From Flavobacterium azooxidireducens (GTDB taxonomy: Bacteria; Bacteroidota; Bacteroidia; Flavobacteriales; Flavobacteriaceae), in assembly GCF_023195775.1 (NCBI RefSeq), contig NZ_CP096205.1, positions 3,759,205 through 3,823,204 on the forward strand: DNA of 64,000 nucleotides, read 5' to 3'. The translations under genes and the position numbers were made by a program. The stretch's first letter is position 1. Each line of letters begins with the position of its first letter. Below are positions 35,899 through 44,811 of this stretch, piece by piece. The notes under the pieces were generated by a model, which did no database searches, had not been told where the DNA came from, and was given only the letters and a program-made list of their open reading frames with translations.

Positions 35899-36321
35899 TT
35901 AGTCTCTTTCATATACTTCAATCGCACCACTAGCATCTCTTAACTTTAATTGTGTAACTGTAAGATTCATAATATCTTGCGTTCTAGATACATCGCCAAA
36001 AACAGTAGTTAAGTTATTGTGCGATCGCACGTAAACTCCTGTAGTGGTAGTTAATTCACATGGAGCATCTGTAGAATCATAATCTCCTAGAATAACTTCA
36101 TCACTAACTTTAAGTTCCATGTAATCTTCGGCACATCCTTCTTCATTTTGAGGAGCATCAATTAAAACTTCTTGTCCAGCAACTACTGTTCCCACTTGCA
36201 TTAAATTCCATTTTCCCGCTAGAGGGACAATTGTTTCACCTTCGTTATCGTCATCACTACATGATGTGGCAAATAATCCGATTGTTAACGCAAAGGCGAA
36301 TAATAGACTTCGATTTTTCAT
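35899..36321 (-). CDS. Lipocalin-like lipoprotein
   Basis: A 140-residue lipoprotein with lipobox TSCS (Cys 21), followed by an acidic SDDDNEGE linker that may act as a surface-export signal in Bacteroidetes. The mature domain begins LAGKWNLMQV, the usual opening of bacterial lipocalin-like domains, and has two cysteines (EGCAED, APCELTT) that could pair. A TACCTTTA box lies at 36348-36355. Ligand unknown. Confidence 0.75.
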   Translation of the reverse strand: MKNRSLLFAFALTIGLFATSCSDDDNEGETIVPLAGKWNLMQVGTVVAGQEVLIDAPQNEEGCAEDYMELKVSDEVILGDYDSTDAPCELTTTTGVYVRSHNNLTTVFGDVSRTQDIMNLTVTQLKLRDASGAIEVYERD

Positions 36322-36498
36322 AATTTGTTTATTTTAATGATTATGGTGTAAAGGTAAACTGGAGGTTGTTAAAGATTGTTACACAATTATGAGGATGTTT
36401 TATAGAATTTCGATGAATCATTTTTTTGACTATTTAAAAAAAGTTTTGAATAGTTATCAGTATAGTCAAGACTAGCTATATTGAATTTAAATATTTTC

Positions 36499-36506
36499 TA
36501 TATTTG
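36499..36506 (+). promoter_or_regulatory. -7 box of the frameshifted hydrolase gene
   Basis: TATATTTG fits TAnnTTTG, with a TTG at 36481-36483 in the -33 region, 26 bases before the ATG at 36532. The promoter being intact suggests recent disruption or an error in the sequence. Confidence 0.55.
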
Positions 36507-36531
36507 AAAAAATAAAAGCCATATCACAAAA

Positions 36532-37297
36532 ATGAAAAATCTTCTACTTATTGTTTTGAGCATTCTATTAATTCAATGTGTTTACAACCCCAAAAATTCA
36601 TCAAAACCAAATCTAAATTCGAAATACAAAGTTGATACCGTTACATGGATTGATAAAAAACAGAAACAGAGCTATTCCAATTGCAATTTATCAACCTAAA
36701 GAAATAAAACAATCAAATCATATTCCAATAATATTTAGTCATGGTTATGGAGAAAATCAAGGTGGTGACTATTTAAAGTATGCCTATTTAACTGAATTTC
36801 TAGCTTCAAAAGGCTATTTTGTAGTGAGTATTCAACACGAATTGCCTACCGATGAACTTTTGGCTATGACCGGAAAACTGCAAGAAACCCGAAAACCTAA
36901 TTGGGAACGAGGTGCTGAAAATATCTATTTTGCGTTGAATCAAATGAAAAAAAAATATCCATCACTTGATTATAATAAACTAAATTTAATTGGTCATTCT
37001 AACGGTGGCGATATGTCGGTTTTGTTTGCTCATTTGTATCCAGAACTTGTAGCAAAAATCATTTCGATGGATAACCGTAGAATGAAACTTCCTAGAACTG
37101 CAAAGCCAAAAGTTTTTACACTTCGATCTAATGATTATCCTGCAGACGATGGCGTTTTGCCTACTAATGAAGAAATTGAGAAATTTGACATCACAATTCA
37201 ATTCACCAACATAAACCACAGCAATATGGATAGTGATGCAACTGAAGAAGAACGGAAGTATATTAATTCTAAAATATTGGATTATTTAAACAATTAA
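36532..37297 (+). pseudogene. Frameshifted lipoprotein alpha/beta hydrolase
   Basis: The ATG at 36532 opens a lipoprotein signal (MKNLLLIVLSILLIQC) and then DTVTWIDKK before the frame closes at 36697-36699. The next frame picks up with NRNRAIPIAIYQPKE and runs to 37297 as an alpha/beta hydrolase: FSHGYGENQGG oxyanion region, nucleophile elbow GHSNGGD, and a late His in NHSNMD. Removing one A from the A6 run at 36655-36660 would join them as DKNRNRAIP. So this is either a one-base insertion in a homopolymer or a sequencing error. The intact product would have about 255 residues. Confidence 0.85.
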
Positions 37298-37308
37298 ACT
37301 TTATCTAA

Positions 37309-38229
37309 ATGACTAAACAACTACTGATTTACATATTTATTACCACTTTATTTGTTAGTTCTTGCAAAGAAAACAAACCCGAAACCGAAGTAAAAAATGA
37401 ACCTAATACAAACTTAAAAAGCGAAATTGAGAAAATCATTTCAACAAAAAAAGCTGATATTGGCATTTCTATAATTCATTCTGAAAATGAAGAAATAGTT
37501 GAAATTAACGGAGATAAACACTATCCTATGTTGAGTACCGTAAAATTTCCAATTGCTTTGGCTATTTTATCTAAAATTGAAAAAGGTGAATTAAAGATGA
37601 GCCAAGAAATCTTCATCAAAAAAGAAGAATTGCTACAAAATACGTGGAGTCCATTTAGAGAAAAATTTCCCGAAGGAAACATAACTATTTCTTTGGAAGA
37701 AGCATTGAATTGGATGGTGATTTACAGCGATAACAACATAACCGACATTTTACTCCGTTTAATTGATGGAACAAAAAGTGTTGAAAAAACAGTGAATGAC
37801 AATCGATTCATCATTAAAAACAATGAAGAAGATATGCACAAAAATTGGGAATCGCAGTTTGTAAACAAAACAACTCCAACTGCATTTGCACAACTTTTGA
37901 AAAATTTTTCAGAAGAAAAAATAGTAAATAAAGCAAATACAGAATGGCTTTATCAATCAATGGTAAACAGCGAAAACGGCTTAAAACGACTAAAAGGAAA
38001 ACTACCGAATGTAAAAATTGCTCAACGTGCCGGAACATCGTTTACAAATGAACAAGGAATCACAGGTGCAATCAATAACATCGGAATTATCGAACTACCA
38101 AATAAACAAAAAATTTACATTGCTGTTTTTGTGCACAACACTACCGAAGAATTTAGTAAAGGAGAAGAAATTATTGCTGATATTGCCAAGGTTACTTGGG
38201 ATTATTATATTGAAAAAAACGGAAAATAG
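37309..38229 (+). CDS. Class A beta-lactamase-like serine hydrolase, lipoprotein, altered KTG
   Basis: A 306-residue lipoprotein (lipobox SSC, Cys 19). The active-site motifs are S76-T-V-K79, S140-D-N, and E173-E-D-M-H, which fits the Glu166 region of the Bacteroidetes A2 subclass. Where the subclass usually has HKTG, this protein has Q239-R-A-G-T-S. Arg for Lys is known in some carbenicillinases, but Ala for Thr is unusual. It starts 11 bases after the frameshifted hydrolase, so they share a transcript. It may be a beta-lactamase of changed spectrum or another serine hydrolase. Confidence 0.8.
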   Translation: MTKQLLIYIFITTLFVSSCKENKPETEVKNEPNTNLKSEIEKIISTKKADIGISIIHSENEEIVEINGDKHYPMLSTVKFPIALAILSKIEKGELKMSQEIFIKKEELLQNTWSPFREKFPEGNITISLEEALNWMVIYSDNNITDILLRLIDGTKSVEKTVNDNRFIIKNNEEDMHKNWESQFVNKTTPTAFAQLLKNFSEEKIVNKANTEWLYQSMVNSENGLKRLKGKLPNVKIAQRAGTSFTNEQGITGAINNIGIIELPNKQKIYIAVFVHNTTEEFSKGEEIIADIAKVTWDYYIEKNGK

Positions 38230-38246
38230 GTTTAAGGAAATATAAA

Positions 38247-38283
38247 AAAAAGAGCGATGACTTTTATTTTCATCGCTCTTTTT
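38247..38283. terminator. Bidirectional terminator
   Basis: AAAGAGCGATGA with complement TCATCGCTCTTT (12-bp stem) has A-run and T-run flanks, between the convergent beta-lactamase-like gene and murA. Confidence 0.9.
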
Positions 38284-38301
38284 ATATTATTTAAAATTAA
38301 A

Positions 38302-39612
38302 TTACACTCTAACAACGCTTGCACCAATAGCTCTTAATCGTTCGTCAATTCGCTCGTAACCTCTATCAATTTGTTCTATGTTTTGAATTGTACTTGTTCC
38401 TTTTGCGGATAAAGCGGCAATTAACAACGAAATTCCGGCACGAATATCCGGTGAAGACATCGTTGTAGCTTTTAGTTGCGATTGAAAATTATGTCCGATT
38501 ACAATGGCACGGTGCGGATCACAAAGAATGATTTTTGCACCCATGTCAATTAATTTATCTACAAAGAATAAACGGCTTTCAAACATTTTTTGGTGAATCA
38601 ATACTTCGCCTTTTGCTTGCGTAGCAACCACAAGAACAATACTCAATAAATCAGGCGTAAATCCTGGCCATGGAGCATCAGCAACGGTTAGAATAGAACC
38701 ATCGATATCTTTTTTAATTTCATAACCATCTTTATGTTCAGGAATATAAATATCATCACCACGACGTTCGATCGTGATTCCTAATTTTCTAAAAACAGAT
38801 GGAATGACACCTAAATTATCCCAACTCACATTTTTGATGGTGATTTCGCTTCTGGTCATCGCAGCTAAACCAATCCAACTTCCAATTTCAATCATATCAG
38901 GAAGAATTCTGTGCGTGCATCCGCCTAAACTTTCAACACCTTCGATGTTTAATAAATTTGAACCAACACCGGTTATCTTTGCTCCCATCGAATTTAGCAT
39001 ACCACACAATTGCTGCAAATAAGGTTCACAAGCAGCATTATAAATTGTTGTTGTTCCTTCCGCCAAAACAGAAGCCATTACAATATTAGCTGTTCCTGTA
39101 ACGGAAGCTTCATCCAAAAGCATATAAGCTCCTTTTAAACGACCTTCGATTTCCACACCATAAAAATGGTCTTCTCTGTTGTAACGGAATTTTGCTCCTA
39201 AATTGATGAATCCTTCAAAGTGTGTATCTAATCGTCTTCTTCCAATTTTATCGCCGCCTGGTTTAGGAATATAACCTTTTCCGAAACGAGCCAAAAGTGG
39301 ACCAACAATCATGATAGAACCACGTAACGAACCTCCTTCTTTTTTAAATGCTTCGGTTTCGAGATAACCTACATTTACTTCATCTGCTTGAAACGTAATG
39401 GAACCCGGTCCGTTTTTTTGCATTTTTACACCTAAGTTTCCTAAAAGTGTAATTAATTTATTGACATCCAAAATATCCGGAATGTTATTAATCGTAACCT
39501 TTTCAGAGGTTAGCAATACCGTACATAAAATTTGTAATGCTTCGTTTTTTGCTCCTTGCGGATGAATTTCTCCTTTAAGACGATGACCGCCTTCTATTTT
39601 GAATGTTCCCAT
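38302..39612 (-). CDS. murA: UDP-N-acetylglucosamine 1-carboxyvinyltransferase
   Basis: A 436-residue EPSP-synthase-fold enzyme for the first committed step of peptidoglycan synthesis. It has the KNEAL start of domain 1, the loop KPGGDKIGRR at 117-126 and conserved C-terminal DIRAG. The residue matching E. coli Cys115 is Asp 121. Asp at this position is found naturally in Mycobacterium and Chlamydia MurA and prevents fosfomycin alkylation, so this enzyme should be fosfomycin-insensitive. It follows a DUF4290 gene by 15 bases. Confidence 0.96.
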   Translation of the reverse strand: MGTFKIEGGHRLKGEIHPQGAKNEALQILCTVLLTSEKVTINNIPDILDVNKLITLLGNLGVKMQKNGPGSITFQADEVNVGYLETEAFKKEGGSLRGSIMIVGPLLARFGKGYIPKPGGDKIGRRRLDTHFEGFINLGAKFRYNREDHFYGVEIEGRLKGAYMLLDEASVTGTANIVMASVLAEGTTTIYNAACEPYLQQLCGMLNSMGAKITGVGSNLLNIEGVESLGGCTHRILPDMIEIGSWIGLAAMTRSEITIKNVSWDNLGVIPSVFRKLGITIERRGDDIYIPEHKDGYEIKKDIDGSILTVADAPWPGFTPDLLSIVLVVATQAKGEVLIHQKMFESRLFFVDKLIDMGAKIILCDPHRAIVIGHNFQSQLKATTMSSPDIRAGISLLIAALSAKGTSTIQNIEQIDRGYERIDERLRAIGASVVRV

Positions 39613-39627
39613 ATTCGTTTCTAGCGA

Positions 39628-40335
39628 TTATTTCTGATTGTTATTTTTATACGGTTTTGCCTTTATGTTTTTATTATTTTTCTTAATCAAAGGATTTTTT
39701 TGAATAAGCGGCATATTTTTATTGGAAACCTTTTTATTGGTTCGCATCAAATCGGATGTATTCAATAACTCTTCTGAACTTTGATGCAAATCAATTCTTC
39801 CGCCGGAAAGTTCTAATAAATGATCAAAAATTGCCTTATCATCAACGGTATCTTTATTCCAACTTAGATAGGATTTTTTCATGTGGTTGGCAATCACTTT
39901 GATGAGAGCCGATTTCAACTCGCTATCTTCCCAACTGTTTGCCACATCAATCATATATTTGATGTTATTTCCGTAGAATCGATACTTCGGAAATTTTTGA
40001 GGATAACCCAATCGCTCCGGTTTCAGGTTGATAACTTCACGGGTTGGAATTGGATACGGACTATCAACCTCTAATTTAAAATTAGACATGATGAAGAGTT
40101 GATCCCATAATTTATGCTGAAAATCAAGCACATCACGCAAGTGTGGATTCAAACTTCCCATAACTTTGATGATATATCGAGCGGCTTTGTTACGCTCTTC
40201 CCTATCTTCAATAATAGTAGCTTGATCAATCAATTTTTGCAAATGACGGCCGTACTCAGGAATCATCAAATGAGGACGCTCGGCATTATATTCTAAAACA
40301 TGCACAATATCATGTGCCTTTTCATTGTGAGTCAT
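39628..40335 (-). CDS. DUF4290 protein
   Basis: A 235-residue soluble protein, mostly helical, matching the Bacteroidetes DUF4290 pattern (EYGRHLQKLIDQA, NPHLRDVLDFQHKLWDQLFIMS, WEDSELKSALIKVIANHMKKSYLSWNKDTVDDKAI). The C-terminal 40 residues are very basic and Asn/Lys-rich, so it may bind nucleic acid or membrane. It sits between DUF493 and murA in what looks like one operon. Function unknown. Confidence 0.85.
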   Translation of the reverse strand: MTHNEKAHDIVHVLEYNAERPHLMIPEYGRHLQKLIDQATIIEDREERNKAARYIIKVMGSLNPHLRDVLDFQHKLWDQLFIMSNFKLEVDSPYPIPTREVINLKPERLGYPQKFPKYRFYGNNIKYMIDVANSWEDSELKSALIKVIANHMKKSYLSWNKDTVDDKAIFDHLLELSGGRIDLHQSSEELLNTSDLMRTNKKVSNKNMPLIQKNPLIKKNNKNIKAKPYKNNNQK

Positions 40336-40346
40336 TTTTGTCTTTT

Positions 40347-40631
40347 TTAGAGCGAAATTATACCTTCTACAGTAGAAACTTCTTGGTATTTTGCCACTAC
40401 ATGTTCCGGACTTTCCATGTTTACATTAACTGAAACACTTGTAAATTTACCGGTTTTTGATTGTACGGTGTTAATCACTGCACCCATGTTGTTAAACGCT
40501 TCTTCCACCGCTTTTATTTTTGAAGTGTCGGTTGGAACAATAAATTTATAAAGGTAAATGGAAGGCCAATTTGAAGTAGTTCGTAATTCTTCTTTCAGTC
40601 TTTCATAAAATTCTTCCGTATTCTTATCCAT
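40347..40631 (-). CDS. DUF493 (YbeD-like) protein
   Basis: A 94-residue ACT-like ferredoxin-fold protein (WPSIYLYKFIVPTD, GKFTSVSVNVNMESPEHVVAKYQEVSTVEGI). YbeD in E. coli is also small and of unclear function, often next to lipoate genes. First gene of the DUF493-DUF4290-murA set. Confidence 0.85.
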   Translation of the reverse strand: MDKNTEEFYERLKEELRTTSNWPSIYLYKFIVPTDTSKIKAVEEAFNNMGAVINTVQSKTGKFTSVSVNVNMESPEHVVAKYQEVSTVEGIISL

Positions 40632-40853
40632 AACATTTTTATTATAGGCAAATATACAGTATTGATTTTAGATTTTAGAAAATTGAAATTGAATTTTAAT
40701 GATATTTGAACGTGAATAAAACCTTCATTACTATGAAATTAAAAAATAGCCGATAATTTTTCTGAACAAAATAGCATCAAAAGATTGAAAAATACTCAAA
40801 AGTTTGTTTTTAAGCTTACTATTTTTCTAAATTTACCGACTTATTGAATACAA

Positions 40854-41393
40854 GTGAATAAAGAAATTATAGTTATTACCGGTGGTCCCGGAACAGGAAA
40901 AACAACAATTATTAACGGTTTAATTGAAAAAAGCTACACTTGTTTTCCTGAAATTTCCAGAGAAATTATTAACGATGCCCGAAAACAGGGAATTGAGCAA
41001 TTATTTTTGGAAAAACCATTATTGTTTAGCGAATTGTTATTGGAAGGAAGAAAAAAACAATACATTCAAGCAAAAGAACATTCAGAAAACTTAATTTTTT
41101 TAGATCGTGGTATTCCTGATATTTTAGCTTATATGCATTATATCGGAGATAGTTATCCTTCTTTTTTTGATGAAGAATGTCGTACAAATAAATACACAAA
41201 AGTCTTTCTTTTACCACCTTGGCAAGAAATTTATCAATCGGATGAAGAACGTTATGAAAACTTTGAACAGGCTAAACTCATCTACAATCATTTAAAAGAA
41301 ACCTACGAAAAATATGGCTATGAACTCATAGAAGTTCCAATGGATCACCAAGATAACAGAATTCTTTTTATCTTAGATGCCATATCGCGATAA
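40854..41393 (+). CDS. AAA_28-type P-loop ATPase
   Basis: A 179-residue nucleotide-binding protein starting at GTG 40854. Walker A GGPGTGKTT is at 8-16, and a Walker-B-like NLIFLDRGIPD near 80-90 resembles kinase Asp motifs (DRG). The family (NadR-like or nucleotide-kinase-like AAA_28) usually phosphorylates small substrates. It lies 3 bases before the RecQ-type helicase gene, so they are probably cotranscribed. Substrate unknown. Confidence 0.82.
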   Translation: MNKEIIVITGGPGTGKTTIINGLIEKSYTCFPEISREIINDARKQGIEQLFLEKPLLFSELLLEGRKKQYIQAKEHSENLIFLDRGIPDILAYMHYIGDSYPSFFDEECRTNKYTKVFLLPPWQEIYQSDEERYENFEQAKLIYNHLKETYEKYGYELIEVPMDHQDNRILFILDAISR

Positions 41394-41396
41394 AAA

Positions 41397-43289
41397 ATGA
41401 TAAAAGCCGAAGATATTTTAAAAAAATATTGGGGATTTGATGAATTTCGAACACCTCAAAAAGAAATTATAAACGCCGTTCTATCCGGATCTGATTCATT
41501 TGGTTTAATGCCCACCGGCGGAGGAAAATCAATCTGTTTTCAAGTTCCGGCTTTAATGAAAGACGGAATATGTCTGGTAATTTCTCCCTTGATTGCATTG
41601 ATGAAAGATCAAGTAGAAAACCTTTCCAAAAGAGATATAAAAGCACTGGCCTTAACGGGAGGAATTTCTACCGACGAAACTATCACATTGTTAGATAATT
41701 GTTTATACGGAAACTACAAATTTTTATACCTCTCACCCGAACGATTAGAACAAGATTGGGTTTTAGAAAAAATAAAAAACCTTCCACTAAATTTAATAGC
41801 TATTGATGAAGCTCATTGTGTTTCGCAATGGGGTCACGATTTTCGTCCGTCTTACTTAAAAATCGGACAATTAAAAAGTTTCTTTCCGGCAGTTCCTTTT
41901 TTGGCTTCAACGGCTTCGGCTACCGAAAGAGTAAAAAAAGACATCATTGAGCAATTAAAATTAGAAAATCCGGCTGTTTTTCAAAAATCATTTGCACGAG
42001 AGAATATTGCCTACATGGTTATTGAAACGGAAGATAAATTATATAAGATTGAACAAATTCTGAACAAAAATCCGGAATCATCCATTATATATGTGCGAAA
42101 CCGAAAATCTTGTTTTGATGTATCGAATCAATTGCAGCAAATGGGTTTTAAAGCCGCTTTTTATCACGGTGGTTTGCCGATGAAAGAAAAGACAAAAAAC
42201 ATGGATTTGTGGATGTCTGAAAAAGTGCAAGTCATGGTAGCAACCAATGCGTTTGGAATGGGAATTGACAAAGCCAATGTTCGAACTGTCATTCATATTC
42301 AACTGCCGGAAAACATTGAAAACTATTATCAAGAAGCCGGTCGTGCCGGTAGAAATGGACAAAAATCGTATGCAGTGTTATTGGTTGGCCCTGGCGATGT
42401 AATTTCAGCAAGAGGACAATTCATTTCTGGTTTGCCCGATAAAGAATTTCTGAAAACAGTTTATATTAAATTGTGTAATTATTTTCAAATTGCTTATGGT
42501 GAAGGAATTAATGAAGAATTTCCGTTTAATTTGAATCATTTTTGTTCACAATATAATTTTCCCATCATAAAAACGTATTCGGGTTTGCAATTTTTAGACC
42601 GACAAGGAATCATCAGTTTTACGCAGGAATATTCAGAAAAAATTAATTTACAATTCATTATTGAAAGCAAAGAAGTGATTCGATACATCAGCTTAAATCC
42701 TTCTGAAGAGGAAATCATTTTAGCTTTTTTACGAACGTATCCAGGCATTTATGAATACCAAACAGCTGTAAATCTTTCACTTATTGCACGAAAAAGCAAT
42801 AGTTCCGAAGATCAGGTTGAGCAAGTTTTAAATCGTCTAAAAGAAAAAGGTATTGTTGATTATATTGCCAAAAATAATGATGCGATAATTACTTTTAATG
42901 AAGTTAGAGAAGACGAACGCACAATTAATCGAGTTTCAAAATATTTAGAAAAGCAAAACGATTTAAAAAAGGAACAAATCGAAGAGGTTTTTCATTACAT
43001 TACTAATAATGAAATTTGCAAAAGTCGTTTTATATTAGAATATTTTGGCGAAAAAAATACAACCAATTGCGGAATTTGCTCCTATTGCATTTCCAAAAAA
43101 GAAAAAAACAAAAATTCAAATCAGCTTAGTCAATTGATTCTGAATAAGATTTCCGAAAAACCATATTCTTCTCGTGAACTGGAAAAATTAATTGATTGTA
43201 AAGAGCAGGAACTTATCTTTGCATTACAAGAACTGTTGGATGAAGAAAAAATAATTATTCTTCCCAATAATAAATACACAAAAGCATAG
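41397..43289 (+). CDS. recQ: RecQ-family ATP-dependent DNA helicase
   Basis: A 630-residue superfamily 2 helicase. It has FRTPQKEII (motif 0), MPTGGGKS (motif I), DEAHCVSQWGHDFRPSY (motif II and aromatic loop), STASA (III), AFGMGIDKANVR (V) and QEAGRAGRNG (VI). A zinc-binding region with four Cys follows (ICKSRFILEYFG...NCGICSYC). It then has a winged-helix part but no HRDC domain, so it is of the shorter type and may be a second RecQ paralogue in the genome. Confidence 0.93.
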   Translation: MIKAEDILKKYWGFDEFRTPQKEIINAVLSGSDSFGLMPTGGGKSICFQVPALMKDGICLVISPLIALMKDQVENLSKRDIKALALTGGISTDETITLLDNCLYGNYKFLYLSPERLEQDWVLEKIKNLPLNLIAIDEAHCVSQWGHDFRPSYLKIGQLKSFFPAVPFLASTASATERVKKDIIEQLKLENPAVFQKSFARENIAYMVIETEDKLYKIEQILNKNPESSIIYVRNRKSCFDVSNQLQQMGFKAAFYHGGLPMKEKTKNMDLWMSEKVQVMVATNAFGMGIDKANVRTVIHIQLPENIENYYQEAGRAGRNGQKSYAVLLVGPGDVISARGQFISGLPDKEFLKTVYIKLCNYFQIAYGEGINEEFPFNLNHFCSQYNFPIIKTYSGLQFLDRQGIISFTQEYSEKINLQFIIESKEVIRYISLNPSEEEIILAFLRTYPGIYEYQTAVNLSLIARKSNSSEDQVEQVLNRLKEKGIVDYIAKNNDAIITFNEVREDERTINRVSKYLEKQNDLKKEQIEEVFHYITNNEICKSRFILEYFGEKNTTNCGICSYCISKKEKNKNSNQLSQLILNKISEKPYSSRELEKLIDCKEQELIFALQELLDEEKIIILPNNKYTKA

Positions 43290-43290
43290 C

Positions 43291-44238
43291 ATGGAAAAAT
43301 TACGCATCGTTTTTATGGGAACACCCGATTTTGCGGTTGGAATTTTAGACACAATCTTATCTAACAATTATAATGTTGTTGGCGTAATCACTGCTCCCGA
43401 TAAACCCGCCGGAAGAGGTCAGAAAATAAACACTTCTGCCGTAAAAGACTATGCTTTGGAAAAAGGAGTAAAAATTCTACAACCAACCAATTTAAAAGAC
43501 GAAGCTTTTTTAAGCGAATTAAAAAGTCTTGATGCCAATTGTCAAGTGGTTGTTGCTTTTAGAATGTTGCCGGAAGTAGTTTGGAAAATGCCAAAATTTG
43601 GAACTTTCAATTTACATGCTTCCCTCCTACCAAATTACAGAGGAGCTGCTCCTATTAATTGGGCAATTATTAATGGTGAAACCAAAACCGGAGTAACCAC
43701 TTTTTTTATTGATGATAAAATTGATACCGGAGCCATTATCCATTCAGCCGAAACGCCAATTGAACCAACTGAAAATGTGGGTCAATTACACGATAGATTA
43801 ATGATTTTAGGTAGTACAACTGTTATTGAAACATTGAAAGCTATTGAAAACGGAACGGTGCAAACAACTTTACAAACCGATTCACCCGAAATAAAAACAG
43901 CTTATAAACTCAACCGAGACAATTGTAAAATTGACTGGACAAAATCCGGAGAAGAAATTTTTAATCTAATTCGAGGTTTGAGTCCGTATCCGGTAGCTTG
44001 GAACTTAATACAAGACGGAGAACAAGAATGGAACGTAAAAATCTATGAAGCTTCTTTTGAAAAAGAAAATCATTCTCTTGCAATAGGAACTATTGTTTCT
44101 ACCAAAAAAGAAATGAAAATCGCTGTATCGGATGGTTTTATTCACATTTTATCTATTCAATTCCCCGGAAAAAAGAAAATGACTGTTCAGGAATTGCTTA
44201 ATGGAATGAAATTTTCTTCCACTGCAATGGCTCTTTAG
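43291..44238 (+). CDS. fmt: Methionyl-tRNA formyltransferase
   Basis: A 315-residue enzyme that formylates initiator Met-tRNA. It has the opening RIVFMGTPDFAV, HASLLPNYRGAAPINWAI (formyl-THF site with conserved Asn/His/Asp region) and DTGAI..., followed by a C-terminal OB-like domain (about 205-312). Length normal. It starts one base after recQ ends. Confidence 0.96.
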   Translation: MEKLRIVFMGTPDFAVGILDTILSNNYNVVGVITAPDKPAGRGQKINTSAVKDYALEKGVKILQPTNLKDEAFLSELKSLDANCQVVVAFRMLPEVVWKMPKFGTFNLHASLLPNYRGAAPINWAIINGETKTGVTTFFIDDKIDTGAIIHSAETPIEPTENVGQLHDRLMILGSTTVIETLKAIENGTVQTTLQTDSPEIKTAYKLNRDNCKIDWTKSGEEIFNLIRGLSPYPVAWNLIQDGEQEWNVKIYEASFEKENHSLAIGTIVSTKKEMKIAVSDGFIHILSIQFPGKKKMTVQELLNGMKFSSTAMAL

Positions 44239-44287
44239 GTACTGAAAACACTCAAAAAAGGGTAAAATACCGACGAATAACATAGCT

Positions 44288-44317
44288 TTATCAACAATAC
44301 AGCCCAAGTTATCAACA
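44288..44317 (+). promoter_or_regulatory. Two DnaA-box-like sites 21 bp apart
   Basis: TTATCAACA occurs at 44288-44296 and 44309-44317, each one base different from the DnaA box TTATCCACA. They have two helical turns between them, in the fmt-HU spacer. No other clear -7 box is visible upstream of the HU gene. Confidence 0.4.
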
Positions 44318-44417
44318 AATGCGACGAAAACTCACGAAAACACTTGTATAGTAAGGAAATCCTATTAAATTTGTTTTAATTAACTTTATGTTTAACCAAC
44401 AATTAATAACTATTATT

Positions 44418-44690
44418 ATGAACAAATCAGAATTAATCGATGCTATTGCTGCAGACGCAGGTATCACTAAAGCAGCTGCTAAATTAGCTTTAGAATCATT
44501 TTTAGGAAACGTAGGTGCTACTTTGAAAAAAGGTGGAAGAGTTTCTTTAGTAGGTTTCGGATCATGGTCAGTTTCTAAAAGAGCTGCAAGAGATGGTAGA
44601 AACCCACAAACAGGAAAAACTATCAAAATTGCTGCTAAGAATGTTGTTAAATTCAAAGCTGGTGCTGAATTAGAAGGTACTGTAAACTAG
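44418..44690 (+). CDS. hup: HU-family DNA-binding protein
   Basis: A 90-residue histone-like protein: KSELIDAIAADAGITKAAAKLAL helices, the GGRVSLVGFGSW saddle, and the DNA-gripping arm RAARDGRNPQTGKTIKIAAK with the intercalating Pro. It bends and coats DNA without sequence specificity. The frame is open upstream to 44388, but the ATG at 44418 gives the canonical N-terminus. Codon use (TTA, GGT, AGA bias) looks like that of a highly expressed gene. Own transcript, with terminator behind. Confidence 0.96.
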   Translation: MNKSELIDAIAADAGITKAAAKLALESFLGNVGATLKKGGRVSLVGFGSWSVSKRAARDGRNPQTGKTIKIAAKNVVKFKAGAELEGTVN

Positions 44691-44711
44691 TCTAATTGAT
44701 TTGATATAAAG

Positions 44712-44743
44712 AAAAGTCTTCCATTTTGGGAGACTTTTTTTTA
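44712..44743 (+). terminator. Terminator after HU gene
   Basis: AAAGTCTTCC and GGGAGACTTT pair (one G-U) around a short loop and are followed by a T-run. Confidence 0.85.
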
Positions 44744-44811
44744 TAGTTTTTCTTGAAATATTTGGATAATTAAAAATAAATTTGTTAAATTTAACTAAAA
44801 ATTGCAAGGAT

